Shown here: positions 32,101 through 43,881 of the stretch, piece by piece
Layout: each line of letters starts with the position of its first letter
How positions within the stretch are numbered: position 1 is the first letter of the stretch
Source of the DNA: Hippasteria phrygiana
Taxonomy: Eukaryota; Echinodermata; Asteroidea; Valvatida; Goniasteridae
Length of the DNA: 64,000 nt
Reading direction: 5' to 3'
Assembly (NCBI GenBank): GCA_037893225.1
Contig: JAZGUH010000491.1
Location: 434,001-498,000, forward strand
The notes under the pieces: generated by a model
Databases searched by the model: none
What the model saw: the letters and a program-made list of their open reading frames with translations, nothing else
What the model was told of the DNA's origin: nothing
Made by a program: the position numbers and the translations under genes

Positions 32101-33244
32101 CTAGAAGGGAGTATTCCAATACACCTCGCGATTTAATGATATTGCTTACCTGTGTCCTAAAAGGTAAAGTTCGCGCCACACATGCAGACACGTCCGCACC
32201 ACGTCACCGCTCGACAGGAAGTTCTTGGGGATTGGGAACAAGCTTGACAGCCTTGATCAAGGCTACAGTTCCACTAGCTTTTACAGGAACAGACTCACCA
32301 TAATTATGCTGCAAGAGACTCGTCATGTGGGGGCTGACGTCTTGCACCTTTTATTAAATACTGCTTTCATAACGTATAGTTCGTGTCACGCACAGCAAAA
32401 TCATTTATACATCATGGCGAGGATGATTACATCTCCCCCTTTTTTCTGAAAAAGGAATAAACTGTTCAAACATGCATTAAAAACAAACTTGGAGTGATAG
32501 TCCAGTGTGTTTTGTAACCAATTAAATTCAAAGCTCCTTTTGGATGTGTTTTCCAGATTAAATTTAGAGTCGAATGCCTTGAGTGTAAAGGTTCGTAGAG
32601 TCCATGAATTAAATTAGTTTTTCCAAAATTATCCAATGCATGTGAAATTGTTTGAGATGATGCAATTACGTATTTTTGGAGATGACGGGTGAGGAATGTG
32701 AACATAGAGGTCAGAGTTCATAGAGTTCAATAGTTCATGACATAGTCCTGATGCCATGCAGGTGGATGTACTGTGCACATCAGGCTTAGGGACAAGCATT
32801 TCTCCATAGGACAAGCATCAGCTGATGTCGATTTCTGCGGTACTCTGCACCTTTGATGTTAACGACGTAGAAACGGGATGGATCAGCCTTCCTGATAACC
32901 TTGCCCACTGGACTCCATCCAGATTTAGTGCGGACCGGCAGACTTGTATTTGAAAACTATAAACATCGAGTCCAAGTCCAAGTCCGAGTCCTATATATAG
33001 GTCGAGTCCGAGTCACCTTTAACTACTGTATTGGAAATACATTTTGAGGTACTGCGAAAACAGTGTAAATGGTTCAATTTTTGTACAGCTTTTGTCTAAT
33101 TTATTGAACTAGAAATTAATGTACATATATATACTCTAATTTAATGAACTAGAAATAATGTACCATATACAGTATATGTCAAATAAACCATCAGATTAGC
33201 CATTTTTTTGAAGTCATTTGATCTAGATGTGACCTGTATAACTT
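32101..33244. other. Unassigned, possible LINE L2 5' region at its start
   Basis: No coding signal. A degenerate GAGTCC array (32969-33015) resembles the GACTCGAGTCCGAGTC blocks at 34613-34675 and 44033-44135. The first few hundred bases may be LINE L2 5' UTR. Confidence 0.4.
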
Positions 33245-34020
33245 GTCCTTTATTTAATTAACACTAGCGGGATGCCGCGCTTTGCGCGGCACCCGCGAGA
33301 TGGGTGGAGGCGAAGCGTACGTAGTATGTTGTACGGGTACTGTATCGTGTCAAAAAGGGCACTGCCAAAGGTACAACATTTGAGGGAATGGAATTCTGCC
33401 TTTTTATGACAGATTTCTATTTTGTTACGCGAAAAACCGTCTTAAATTTGAATTTGGCCGACTGTTTCTGCACTGTTGTATTCGGGGCACTAGTTAGGTT
33501 GGAGGTCGAAGGTTGATCTTTGAATTTGATTAATAAAATATAATTGTTCGGATATTGAGAATGGTACAAAATCGTTGTGAAACGGCATTCCGGCTGCCAC
33601 TGCCTTTTGTTTCAGCTTTTTCTTAACCCGAAGGCGAAAATCCGACTTTAATTTGACTTAGGCTACGTAGGCCTACTGTTTCTGCACTGTTTCATTCAGG
33701 GCGCCTTTAGGTTGGAAGTCAGGGGTCGGTCTTTAAATTGAATTAAGAAAAATATGAATTTTCGGGCATTTAGAATGGTAAACAATTGTAGGAAACGTTC
33801 TTCTGCCTTTTTTTGGACCGATTTTCAGCTTTTTAACCGAAAATCCTTCATTAATTAGAATGAGTTGGGCCACTGGTTCTACATTGTTCTATTCAGAGCG
33901 CCTTTAGGTTGGAGGTCAGGGGTTGATATATTTCCATTTGTTTAATAAACCGACTTTCCCGGACATTTAGAATGGTACAAAATCGTTGGAAAACGGCATC
34001 CCGCACTCTAAGACTGATAT
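33245..34020. repeat. Hairpin-headed tandem repeat, about 200-bp units
   Basis: CTAGCGGGATGCCGCGC opens an 8-bp perfect hairpin (TGCCGCGC-TTT-GCGCGGCA, 33273-33291). Three or more diverged units follow, anchored by CTGTTTCTGCACTGTT-like words at 33462, 33675 and 33873. The unit also contains GCGCCTTTAGGTTGGAGGTC and GAATGGTACAAAATCGTTG. Two units recur at 40269-40660. A terminal GC hairpin plus internal tandem repeats resembles Helentron/DINE-like elements, but no diagnostic terminus was proved. Confidence 0.6.
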
Positions 34021-35598
34021 TCAATGTTTTTTTTCAGAACTGAAAAAAAAATCCCGACCGACCGACCCTCTTTTTTAATTTGTCCTGTCCGAGGGAAACA
34101 ACAATTTGTTTGCATTGTTCTTACGGTGCGTAAGCCTAAAAAGTTTGTTGGGTCTACTTAAATAACTATTTTATATAATAATGTTTTTGTTTTTCTTACA
34201 ACAAAAAATGGAAACCATCGGCAGAAAGTACGTCAGATCCATAAACGAGGGTAACCGGCTGTGACTCAGATGCTTCATACAGCAACACACATGATTCAAA
34301 GCTACATGCATTGCCTGGAAAGGCGCCAGTCTGTGCTTGGAACGGATACTACAATATTTCATCGTGACAAAATCAACTTGTATTCACGCAGTATCACATG
34401 TGGACGCCAGGGTACATGTTTCGATACATTGATTTCCCTAATCAATATATCGGAAACAAGCCAACCGCACACACGCATGTATTATACATGAGATCTCGAG
34501 ATGCGTCAGATCTGCGTACACTGCCTGTAACACTTGCTCAAAGATGTTGCAAGTTTCTTGTTAAAAAGAGTTCTTTATGGTATTTTTTTGGGTCGAGGTC
34601 ACAAGTCACGCAGGTCGAGTCCAAAGTCATTTGTCATCGTGACTCGAGTCCGAGTCCGAGTCACGAGTCATACAAGTCTGCGGACTGGTCATCACCTTGT
34701 TTTGAACAGCTCGTCCAGTTGTTTCGCACCGTGCTTCTGATTGAAGTAGAGTGCACTCTTGAACTTGCTCGATTAGTCTGCCTTCTTCAACTGCTTTTAT
34801 AGGGCCTACTGCTTGCAATCTTTGGACGAAGATTGAGTGGAAGTATTGGCAAAGTAGTGCGCATCTCTCAAAAACGAGGAAATCAGCTGATCCGAGGGAA
34901 AGTTGCATGCCTGTTCAGTTCATCACTAAGCGACAAGCGACAATGTTATTTATTAGTTGATAAGGAAAATGTTTATTTGTTTATCCTTGGAAGGACATGT
35001 GTTTTACTTTGACAGGAAAATACAGGGACATTACATTTTAAAATTAATCTGCGCCAAAGGAGTTCTGTTCTCTGTCTCTGTTTATGGCGCCTACACCAAA
35101 GGCGTGCCTGCGTGCATTTTTAATCTCTCCCTCTTTTTTCTTATCTGTTTCAATCTCTCTCCCTCTCTATGTCTTGTTTTTGTTTTTTTCTTGAAGAAAA
35201 AGAGGGGGTGCGCCCCCATGCCATCTCGGATCCGCCCCTGACTAGGAATTGGGGTGATCTACAACAAAAGAAGGAAGGGCCTTAATTAAATTGCTTGTCG
35301 TTCTGAAATGTCGTAACCTTTGTTCAGTACTGTAAAGCTGCCAAATATCAGGTATACCCGACCCGACCCACCTCCGAGTAGACACTCCCCTGAAGAATTA
35401 TTCCTCATTGCGAAAACAAAGTGACAGTGTGTGAACTGACATGTTAGCACTGTGTGCAAGACCCTGTACAGTGTAAGTCTTATTTTTGTTTTCAAAAACT
35501 GATATGGATCCGTCTTTTTCATTTCAACTATTAATCTTGTAACACAATCAAGATTGTGTTTCAGCGAGTAAGTTTGTGTCAAACTTTTCTCAGAATTG

Positions 35599-35660
35599 TA
35601 AGTTACGAGTGTGATGTAAATGGCTTCTCATTGGTGTAGATCCTCTTGTGGTGGACTCAC
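35599..35660 (-). pseudogene. Relic zinc-finger linker downstream of ZNF copy 1
   Basis: Past the stop, in a different frame, the minus strand reads HKRIYTNEKPFTSHS then stop: the end of a finger, a linker, and the start of another. The array was once longer, and a frameshift and stops have trimmed it. Confidence 0.75.
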
Positions 35661-35669
35661 TTGCATTTC

Positions 35670-38216
35670 TTAGCTCCCTGTAAAAGATTCGCCACAAATG
35701 TTGGATACAAATGGCTTTTCATTGGTGTGGATCCTCTGGTGTTCCACGAGACCGCCTTTCTGCATGAAGGATTTGCTACAAATATCGCATACAAATGGCT
35801 TCTCATTGGTGTGGATCTTCTGGTGTCCCACTAGCTTGCTTTTTTGTATGAAGGATTTGCCACAAATGTCGCACACAAATGGCTTCTCATTGGTGTGGAT
35901 CCTCTGGTGTCCCACTAGATTGCTTTTACGTCTGAAGGATTTGCCACAAACATCACATACAAATGGCTTCTCATTGGTGTGGATCCGGTGGTGTTCCACT
36001 AGACCGCCTTTCTGCATGAAGGATTTGCCACAAACATCGCATACAAATGGCTTCTCATTGGTGTGGATCCTCTGGTGTCCCTTTAGATTTCTTTTACGTG
36101 TGAAGGATTTGCCACAAACATTGCATAGAAATGGCTTCTCATTGGTGTGGATCCTATGGTGTCTCACTAGCTTGCTTTTTTGTATGAAGGATTTGCCACA
36201 AATGTCGCACACAAATGGCTTCTCATTGGTGTGGATCCTCTGGTGTCCCACTAGATTGCTTTTACGTCTGAAGGATTTGCCACAAACATCACATACAAAT
36301 GGCTTCTCATTGGTGTGGATCCGGTGGTGTTCCACTAGACCGCCTTTCTGCATGAAGGATTTGCCACAAACATCGCATACAAATGGCTTCTCATTGGTGT
36401 GGATCCTCTGGTGTCCCTTTAGATTGCTTTTACGTGTGAAGGATTTGCCACAAACATCACATACAAATGGCTTCTCATTGGTGTGGATCCTGTGGTGTTC
36501 CACTAGACCGCCTTTCTGCATGAAGGATTTGCCACAAACATCGCGTACTAATGGCTTCTCATTGGTGTGGATCCTCTGGTGTCCCACTAGATTGCTTTTA
36601 CATGCGAAGGATTTGCCACAAACATTGCATACAAATTGCTTCTCATTGGTATGGATCCTATGGTGTCTCACTAACTTGCTTTTCTGTATGAAGGATTTGC
36701 CACAAATGTCGCATACAAATGGCTTCTCATTGGTGTGGATCCTCTGGTGTCCCACTAGATTTCTTTTACATCTGAAGGATTTGCCACAAACATCACATAC
36801 AAATGGCTTCTCATTGGTGTGGATCCTCTGGTGTTCCACTAGACCTTCTTTCCGCATGAAGGATTTGCCACAAACATCGCATACAAATGACTTCTCATTG
36901 GTGTGGATCCTATGGTGTCTTACTAGCTTGCTTTTCTGTATGAAGGATTTGCCACAAATGTCGCATACAAATGGCTTCTCATTGGTGTGGATCATCTGGT
37001 GTTCCACTAGACCGTCTTTTTGCATGAAGGATTTGCCACAAATATCGCATACAAATGGCTTCTCATCGGTGTGAATCCTTTTATGTCTGACTAGATTGCT
37101 CGTCTGTGAGAAGGATTTGCCACAAACATTGCATACAAATGGCTTCTCATTGGTGTGAATCCTATCATGTTTAACAAGAGTGCTTTCATTTATGAATGAT
37201 TTGCCACAAAAATTGCATACAAATGACTTCTCATTGGTGTGGATCCTATGGTGTCTCACTAGCTTGCTTTTTTGTATGAAGGATTTGCCACAAATGACGC
37301 ATACAAATGGCTTCTCATTGGTGTGGATCCTATGGTGTTCCACAAGATTTCTTTTACGTCTGAAGGATTTGCCACAAACATCACATACAAATGGCTTCTC
37401 ATCAGTGTGGATCCTCTGGTGTTCCACTAGACCGCCTTTCCGCATGAAGGATTTGCCACAAACATCGCATACAAATGACTTCTCATTGGTGTGGATCCTC
37501 TGGTGTTCAACTAGACCGCCTTTCTGCATGTATGATTTGCCACCAACATCGCATACAAATGGCTTCTCATTGGTGTGGATCCTATGATGTCTCACTAGAT
37601 TGCTTGTCTGTGAGAAGGATTTGCCACAAACATTGCATACAAATGGCTTCTCATTGGTGTGGATCCTATCATGTTTAACTAGAGTGCTTTCATTTATGAA
37701 TGATTTGCCACAAAAATTGCATACAAATGTCTTCTTATTGGTATGGATCCTATGGTGTCTCACTAGCTTGCTTTTCTGTATGAAGGATTTGCCACAAATG
37801 TCGCATACAAATGGCTTCTCATTAGTGTGGATCCTCTGGTGTCCTGCTAGATTGCTTTTACGTCTGAAGGATTTGCCACAAACATCACATACAAATGGCT
37901 TTTCATTGGTGTGGGTCATATGATGTCTCACTAGATTGCTGGTCTCCGAGAAAGATTTGCCACAAACATCGCATACAAATGGCTTCTCATTGGTGTGGAT
38001 CCTATGGTGTCTCACTAGCTTGCTTTTCTGTGTGAAGGATTTGCCACAAATTTCGCATACAAAGGGCTTCTCATTGGTGTGGATCCTCTGGTGTTCCACT
38101 AGACCGCCTTTCTGCATGTAGGATTTGCCACAAACATCGCATACAAATGGTTTCTCTATGGTGTGGATCCTCTGGTGCATCTTTTCAGGGTTGCTGAAGT
38201 TTCTTCTTTTCTTCAT
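35670..38216 (-). CDS. C2H2 zinc-finger protein, 29-finger array (ZNF copy 1)
   Basis: From ATG 38216 (MKKRRNFSNPEK) a basic leader of about 23 residues with a half-finger (HQRIHTIEKP) leads into 29 tandem 28-residue fingers of the form FVCDVCGKSF-x5-L-x2-H-x3-H-TNEKP. A degenerate thirtieth (FVSNICGESFTGS) precedes the stop. Two fingers have lost a zinc ligand: number 8 (CDVGGKS) and number 20 (LVRDVC). Contact residues (-1,2,3,6) come from few types: QGGE, QSKR, RSNG, NSTK, QSNR. No other domain is visible. Such proteins are typically nuclear DNA binders. The target is unknown. A 3' splice site lies 12 nt upstream of the ATG, so this is the last exon. Confidence 0.9.
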   Translation of the reverse strand: MKKRRNFSNPEKMHQRIHTIEKPFVCDVCGKSYMQKGGLVEHQRIHTNEKPFVCEICGKSFTQKSKLVRHHRIHTNEKPFVCDVCGKSFSETSNLVRHHMTHTNEKPFVCDVCGKSFRRKSNLAGHQRIHTNEKPFVCDICGKSFIQKSKLVRHHRIHTNKKTFVCNFCGKSFINESTLVKHDRIHTNEKPFVCNVCGKSFSQTSNLVRHHRIHTNEKPFVCDVGGKSYMQKGGLVEHQRIHTNEKSFVCDVCGKSFMRKGGLVEHQRIHTDEKPFVCDVCGKSFRRKRNLVEHHRIHTNEKPFVCVICGKSFIQKSKLVRHHRIHTNEKSFVCNFCGKSFINESTLVKHDRIHTNEKPFVCNVCGKSFSQTSNLVRHKRIHTDEKPFVCDICGKSFMQKDGLVEHQMIHTNEKPFVCDICGKSFIQKSKLVRHHRIHTNEKSFVCDVCGKSFMRKEGLVEHQRIHTNEKPFVCDVCGKSFRCKRNLVGHQRIHTNEKPFVCDICGKSFIQKSKLVRHHRIHTNEKQFVCNVCGKSFACKSNLVGHQRIHTNEKPLVRDVCGKSFMQKGGLVEHHRIHTNEKPFVCDVCGKSFTRKSNLKGHQRIHTNEKPFVCDVCGKSFMQKGGLVEHHRIHTNEKPFVCDVCGKSFRRKSNLVGHQRIHTNEKPFVCDICGKSFIQKSKLVRHHRIHTNEKPFLCNVCGKSFTRKRNLKGHQRIHTNEKPFVCDVCGKSFMQKGGLVEHHRIHTNEKPFVCDVCGKSFRRKSNLVGHQRIHTNEKPFVCDICGKSFIQKSKLVGHQKIHTNEKPFVCDICSKSFMQKGGLVEHQRIHTNEKPFVSNICGESFTGS

Positions 38217-38228
38217 GCTTGGTATGTG

Positions 38229-38241
38229 CTGCAAGGAGGAG
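38229..38241 (-). other. 3' splice acceptor before ZNF copy 1
   Basis: The minus strand reads CTCCTCCTTGCAG ending at 38229, a pyrimidine tract plus CAG. The exon would start at 38228 with CACATACCAAGC then ATG, which has A at -3. The frame is open back to the acceptor, so coding might begin in an earlier exon, but the ATG is conserved with copy 2. Confidence 0.75.
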
Positions 38242-38548
38242 ATTAAACATTAGCATTTAGGTAGGCCTACCAGTAAAGATTGTAAAAACACACTTGGGTG
38301 TGTATCCACCATCGAACGCGGACGTCCTATTGTTCCCTATTTTGTTTGTACCCAAACTTTTTCGGAAGACTCCCATAGGTTTTGTACACGATCTCAATCG
38401 CGGACGTATTTTGGGAATCGCGGAAGATTTTTTTTCCATTTGTTATACGTCCACGTTTGTTTGGGCGAACAAACGCACACCACACAGAAGGGCATAATTC
38501 TTTGGCATACAACTTTGCAATAGGGCTTATATACATGTAACGATCAGC
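38242..38548. other. Upstream flank of ZNF copy 1
   Basis: Conserved with 46689-47000. It includes GAACGCGGACGTCCTATTGTT and TTTTTCGGAAGACTCCCATA, related to 17300-17460 (GGACCTCCCATTGTTCC...TTTTTCGGAAGGCCTCCCAT), hence a dispersed repeat. It could lie in the intron before the finger exon. Confidence 0.6.
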
Positions 38549-38979
38549 AAGGACGACAACTCGGTAACCAATGATCTGTATTCTAAACCCACAGACACCC
38601 ACCAGTACCTCCACTCCTCCAGCTGTCACTCAGGCATTGCAAGATTGGAATAGCATTCAGCCAGGCACTTAGACTCGAAAGAATATGTTCTAATGATTCC
38701 GACTTTTCCCATCATGTAAAGGTGCTGAAGAATATAACTTGGTTGCCAGGGGCCACTGCTCCTGCTAAGTTCAATGTGCTATCACCAGAGCCAAATCTAT
38801 CACTAGAGATTTGGTACTCAAGGAAAAGACGCCCAGCACTAATAGCGACCCCAAGAATCCCTTGGTCACCACCTTTCCTCCTAGTCTCCCTCCCCTTCCT
38901 AAAAAATTACTAATAACAATCATCATATCTTTCATACTTCAGATCGCCTTGCCCGCGTGCCGTCCCCGACAACCCAGTA

Positions 38980-39472
38980 CAGTGGAACGCCGCTATAACA
39001 GTTTCCACAGATTTTGTTCGTTATAGCGATCATTTGTTATCGCGATTTTCTGCCAAACGCCTATTTTTCAACATGCGTCTGTTCCTTTAAATAGCGGCCT
39101 CCTGCGTCGTATTTGAAGTGCGCCCTCTTTTGACCATTGTCAGTGTACGAAACCACTGTCCATTCATCTTGGCAGCACGTCACCTTACACGCCCGCCCGC
39201 GCCCTGGCGGTTAGGGACGACTTTGAACATGTGCCGCCCATTGAATCATGTAATTACCTGTTCATACTTTTTAAGCTTCCTGAATTCTAAAGCAACAGTT
39301 GGCTTTTCCCTTCTATTTCTTGGGGAAATAATAGCCATCTGTCACTCTTCAACATAAAGCTGCGGCCGTCCGTTGTTCGGTAAATTTTGTACACAAAATT
39401 TGGGAGCCAAAGGATGGTGTTCGTTATAGCCGAATGTTCGGTATAGCGGTGTTTGTTATCGGCGTTCCACTG
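38980..39472. mobile_element. pogo/Tigger-like MITE, intact (493 bp)
   Basis: CAGTGGAACGCCGCTATAAC ... GTTATCGGCGTTCCACTG, flanked by TA at 38978-38979 and 39473-39474. The same site is occupied in PLE copies A and C, so it was present before those copies separated. No ORF. Confidence 0.85.
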
Positions 39473-39560
39473 TATTGGTTTATAGGCGCCCCCGTAATCT
39501 ACGAGACGGGCAAGCCGAGGTCCCCACCTTAGATGCATCCCCTCCCACACAGCATGGTAC

Positions 39561-39965
39561 TTTTTGTGCAATTCCAGATGTGTTGTTTGCCAGACTCACA
39601 TGCAGGAGTCCGACTCCTTTTCTGGCAATTCATCTGGCACTACTCACAGAACCAATGGTAACATTACTTGCAACACCTCTAATGTCATATATCTCATTTC
39701 GTGCAGAGCTTGTGGAATCCAGTATGTTAGGGAGACCAAGAACATGCTCAAAAAGCATTTCTATGGCCATAGATCGATTGTGAACACCAAGAAAATATAC
39801 ACCGTTGTTGGTCACCACTTCAACTTGCCTAACTATTCCATTTCCGATATGATTCTACAAGGCATAGAATCACTCGGTTCACCTTAGCAGGGAGAAAGTG
39901 TGGATGAAACATCTTCGGACTATTCAACCACATGGTCTCAACATCCAGGAAGGGAATGAATGACT
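39561..39965 (+). pseudogene. GIY-YIG endonuclease of PLE copy B
   Basis: The frame runs LCNSRCVVCQTHMQESDSF, NVIYLISCRACGIQYVRETK, LKKHFYGHRS, HFNLPNYSISDMILQGIES. The half-motif glycine is again Arg (YVRET). A stop after LGSP interrupts the C-terminus (QGESVWMKHLRTIQPHG follows in frame to about 39968). It keeps the frame lost in copy A at HFNLP. Confidence 0.8.
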
Positions 39966-40754
39966 TTTAATCCCCCCCCCCCCCACCCCCTAATTCTGAT
40001 TTGTTTACAAATAATCCTCCTGGCAAACCCTCTTGGGGTTTCTTGCCCACTTGGATGTCTTTCCCTTTCCCGTTAAGCCTTGCCAAATCCCTCCGTTTCT
40101 TCTATTGTCCAATTACCACCTCCTATTTACCCCACCCCCCTACCACACTCCTTTGTTCCCCTTCCCCCGCTTCATCCCTCTCATCTCAATCCATCCCCTC
40201 TTTCATCCTTACCCTGTTACCACACTTTGTTCCTTGCTGTCCCTTCTCCTCCCTTTGATGTTCACCCAACCGAAGGCGAAAATCCAACTTTAATTTGACT
40301 TGGGCTACGGAGGCCTACTGTTTCTGCACAGTTTCATTCGGAGCGCCTTTAGGTTGGAAGTCAGGGGTCGGTCTTTGAATTGAATTAAGAAAAATATGAA
40401 TTTTCGGGCATTTAGAATGGTATTAAACAATTGTAGGAAACGTTATTCTGCCCGTTTTTGGACTGATTTTAAGCTTTTTAACCGAAAATCCTTCTTTAAT
40501 TAGAATGAGTTGGGCCACTGGTTCTACACTGTTTTATTCAGAGCGCCTTTAGGTTGGAGGTCAGGGGTTGATATATTTCCATTTGTTTAATAAATTGACT
40601 TTCCCGGACATTTAGAATGTTACAAAATCGTTGGAAAACGGCATCCGGCACTCTAAGACTGATGTTCAATTTTTTTTGTTTCAGAACTGAAGAAAAAAAT
40701 TCCCGACCGACTGACCCTCTTTTTTAATTTGTCCTGTCCGAGGGAAACAACAAT

Positions 40755-42097
40755 TTTTGGCTTTTCCGACATTGCCAGTCAGAAAAACAATCTTTCACCA
40801 AAGAAAAAGCAAAAACGGAAAAGCCATGTGTTCTGTTAAAACAGACACACTATGTCTAGTTTCTTCCTTCTTTTTCTTCTTCTTTTAGTTCTGACCAAAA
40901 GCCCACAGACTTTGTACACGAATTTTGTCCTCGGCACTTTAGGTCTTAAAAAAACTAAGATCTTAACCAAACCTACCTCAAACATAGACCCTAAGCTGAA
41001 ATTGTATGTCATGAGTAACGTCATGATGACGTCATCACGTGGCACGTGACGTCATCTTAAAGGTGCGTTTTTCAAGGGCCCATATCTAGAGAACGGTAGG
41101 TCCGATTTCCTTTAAACCTGGTATGTTGGTCGGCTAGCTCGTGTTATACCGGTAGATGAAAATGGAGGTGACGTCATCATACGATTTTATAGTAATTTTG
41201 AAGTTTTTTAACTTCAAAGTTTCGTAAAGCCATATCTCACCAACAGAACATGCTAAATTCAAAATTCTTTTTGTAATAGCTTTGTTAGCTCTTATATTCT
41301 TTTACATAAATGTGAAAAATGTGTGACGTCATCATGACGTCGTCAAAAATATCCTTTTTTGAAACACATATAAGGGTAGGTCCGATCGTCATAAAAATTA
41401 GTGGGCAGGTAGATAGTGCTACTAGCATGTAAAATCCGAGGTGACGTCATGATGACGTCATGATGACGTCATCGGCTGATTTTCTATGAATTGTTTAGTT
41501 AGATCCCAAATCCCATAGACTTTGTACATGAATTTTGAAAGAGCCACTTTGGTCACTAAACAACATCAGATCTTAATTAGGCTTAACACAAACAGAGACC
41601 CTAAGCTGAAAATGTATGCCGAAACGTGTCATGTGACGTCATCTTAAAGGTGCATTTTTCAAGGGCCCATATCTAGAGAACGGTACGTCCGACTACCTTT
41701 AAACCTGGTATGTTGGTATGGTAGCTCATGTTATAGATGAAAATTAAGGTGACGTCAGGATGACGTCATACGATTTTACAGTAATATTAAAGTTTTTGAA
41801 CTTCAAAGTTTCTTAAAGCCATATCTCATCAACAGAACATGCTAAATTCAAATTCTTTTTGTGATAGCTTTGTTAGGTCCTACATATGTAAAAAAAAAAT
41901 GCAAAATATGTGCACCATCATAATGACGTCATCAAAGGCATAATTTCTCGTAAGACATGTAAATTTGTAGCTCCAATTGTCATGAAGCCTGGTGGGGAGG
42001 TAGACTTGTCACTCGCAAGCAAAAATCGCGGTGACATAAAAAAATAATGCGGAAAAGCCCTATGTTCTGTTCAGCGAAGAGACATAGAGTCCTAGTT
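40755..42097. mobile_element. 1.34-kb insert in unit 2 made of two 610-bp tandem subunits
   Basis: Absent from unit 1 (continuous at about 34108). Starts GGCTTTTCCG and has an inverted CGGAAAAGCC near 42051. Two subunits (from about 40901 and 41511: CCCAYAGACTTTGTACAYGA) also share GGGCCCATATCTAGAGAACG and AGCCATATCTCAYCAACAGA. It is saturated with TGACGTCA. No ORF or clear TSD. Class unknown. Confidence 0.7.
41027..41931. promoter_or_regulatory. Cluster of 11 perfect TGACGTCA palindromes (CRE-like)
   Basis: TGACGTCA begins at 41027, 41047, 41169, 41324, 41442, 41453, 41464, 41634, 41750, 41761 and 41924. This octamer is the full CRE bound by CREB/ATF bZIP proteins. Three at 41442-41471 are spaced exactly 11 bp, about one helical turn. 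Whether they are bound is unknown. They sit about 4.6 kb beyond the 3' end of ZNF copy 2. Confidence 0.65.
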
Positions 42098-42479
42098 TTG
42101 CATTGTTCTTACGGGTGCGTAAGCCTAAAAAGTTTGTTGGGTCTACTTAAATAACTATTTTATATAACAATTGTTTTTGAAGATTTTGAAGATTTACATT
42201 TATATTTATATTTACACTTTCCCTGTCGAAGCCTTTGACCAAATGATACAATAAGAATTTTACAAAGTACGTCAGATCCATAAACGAGGGTAACCGGCTG
42301 TGACTCAGATGCTTCATACAGCAACACACATGATTCAAAGCTACATGCATTGCCTGGAAAGGCGCCAGTCTGTGCCTGGAACGGATACTACAATATTTCA
42401 TCGTGACAAAATCAACTTGTATTCACGCAGTATCACATGTGGACGCCAGGGTACGTTTCGATACATTGATTTCCCTAAT

Positions 42480-43881
42480 GTGACCAGTCGGGCCCTTCTT
42501 GTTTCTTACCCGACAGGTCCCTTAATCCCTTAGAGTATTACCATGTCACGATCAACATAAAATATATTTATAGCCGCAGCGCCCTCAAGCGTTTGGTAAC
42601 ATTTATGGACTGCGCCTTCCATCCAGCGATCACGCCATAGGCACTAAATTCAATTAGGTGCGTTCTAGGCTGAGCGAGCTCCCTGCATACCCGGGGAATT
42701 GTCTGGTTTCTATTGTTTAGTGGAAATTGCATTCTTACACGCTTGATTAGTCTCTCTGGCGCGCGAAAAACCCCATCGGGCTTGACTTGCTTCCCGCCTG
42801 TCGAAGCTGCCGCATCAATTTTGACTTTGCTTGCCGAGTTGCTGATCTGTCGTCACATTTGTTCTCGACTATCCAATAATATGATCATAAGCATCATTCA
42901 GCAAATGTCGTATGGCATGAGCGTAGTACAGACTAGACGGTAAGTACATTTAATATTGGTCTATAAATTGTGTGCAATATGATGGCGATCGCCGATCGTA
43001 TCTACTCCATCTGTAACGCTAGTTACTACAGTTTAAGATGGCGGGTATATAGTTTCTGTAAATAATCAATCTGAAATAAGACTAAGAGTGACAAATGCAG
43101 TTATTCAGATGATCGCACATTATATTTGTAATTGAACCTCTAGATCATTACTTTTATGAATTTAGACTGCACTCGGTTGCCTCTCTTTGAGAAAGATTTT
43201 GATTTACATAATTACGAGAGTACAGTGTATGAGGTATTTCAGAGCTGAGTAGGATGTGTGAAGCTGAAGTTTTATGATTGTCAGATGCCATTAATGCCAA
43301 ATTGAAGTTGTTTTAAGTCACTAGCCTACTGATGAAGGGCGCCCGGCTTGTGAATCTTGCAACGTAAACTGTCAAGGTCCTTTTTACTAGTGTGTGATGG
43401 TAAAATAATTAAGGTTCAATTCCTGAAAGTAATTATAGATTCTGCAAATTTGGGTTGTTGCCAAACTTTTCCGGAAATATACTTCATACTTGGTAAATCA
43501 CAGGGTTATGTTTATAAAATCAAATTAAAATATTGATTGCATTTTTGTTGTACATTCAAGTTTGTGTAAATATTACTTTATTCTTATACTTTTTTTTACA
43601 AAACAATGTCATGGCTGATAACAGGATCTTTAATTTTATTATACAGATCCGTCCAGTACTACAGCCACTTCCCTTTTTGACTGTCGTTTATTTCAGTTTG
43701 AATAACTCCTACACGGAGAAATTGTAAATATAAATTAATAAAATTCTTGATATTTGGAAATTAAATTTTCCTGTCTTTCCACCCTAGTATTATTTCCGTT
43801 TTGGATCCAGATTTTGTGTTCGTTTAACCCATCGGCCTAGGGGGTACTAAAGTAAATAATATATTGCCCCCAGGTGGTTAC
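42480..43881. mobile_element. 1.4-kb insert in unit 2, class unknown
   Basis: Unit 1 reads CCCTAATCAATATATC. In unit 2 CCCTAAT is followed by GTGACCAGTCGGGCCC, and the match resumes at AAATATATC (43882) after ...CAGGTGGTTAC. Ends GTGACC and GGTTAC are weakly inverted. Unit 1 has AAT-C-AAT at the site, which could be chance or an excision scar. No coding domain was seen. Confidence 0.6.

Larger units (their letters stand above)
33625..40268. repeat. Segmental tandem duplication, unit 1
   Basis: Contains the tandem-repeat tail, a flank of about 1.5 kb, the 29-finger gene, and PLE copy B cut at TTCACCCA (40261-40268). Unit 2 starts immediately with CCGAAGGCG, matching 33627. The junction therefore lies at about 40268. 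Unit 2's PLE continues past that point (GTTCACCCACTGCATC, about 51506), as copy A does, proving a head-to-tail duplication. Confidence 0.88.
38549..40268 (+). mobile_element. PLE copy B (5'-truncated)
   Basis: Similarity to copy A begins near GCAAGGACGACAACTC and runs through DLYSKPTDTHQYL, the linker, an intact pogo-like MITE (38980-39472), GIY-YIG and the pyrimidine-rich 3' region, cut at the segmental-duplication junction. It provides unoccupied sites for both hAT insertions of copy A. Confidence 0.85.

Noticed and set aside
35698..38121. Long plus-strand frames with repeated HTNGFSLVWILWC-like residues opposite ZNF copy 1 (and 45157-46572 opposite copy 2)
   Set aside because: They are antisense readings of the zinc-finger repeats. 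Periodicity is the 84-bp finger unit and no independent domain is visible.
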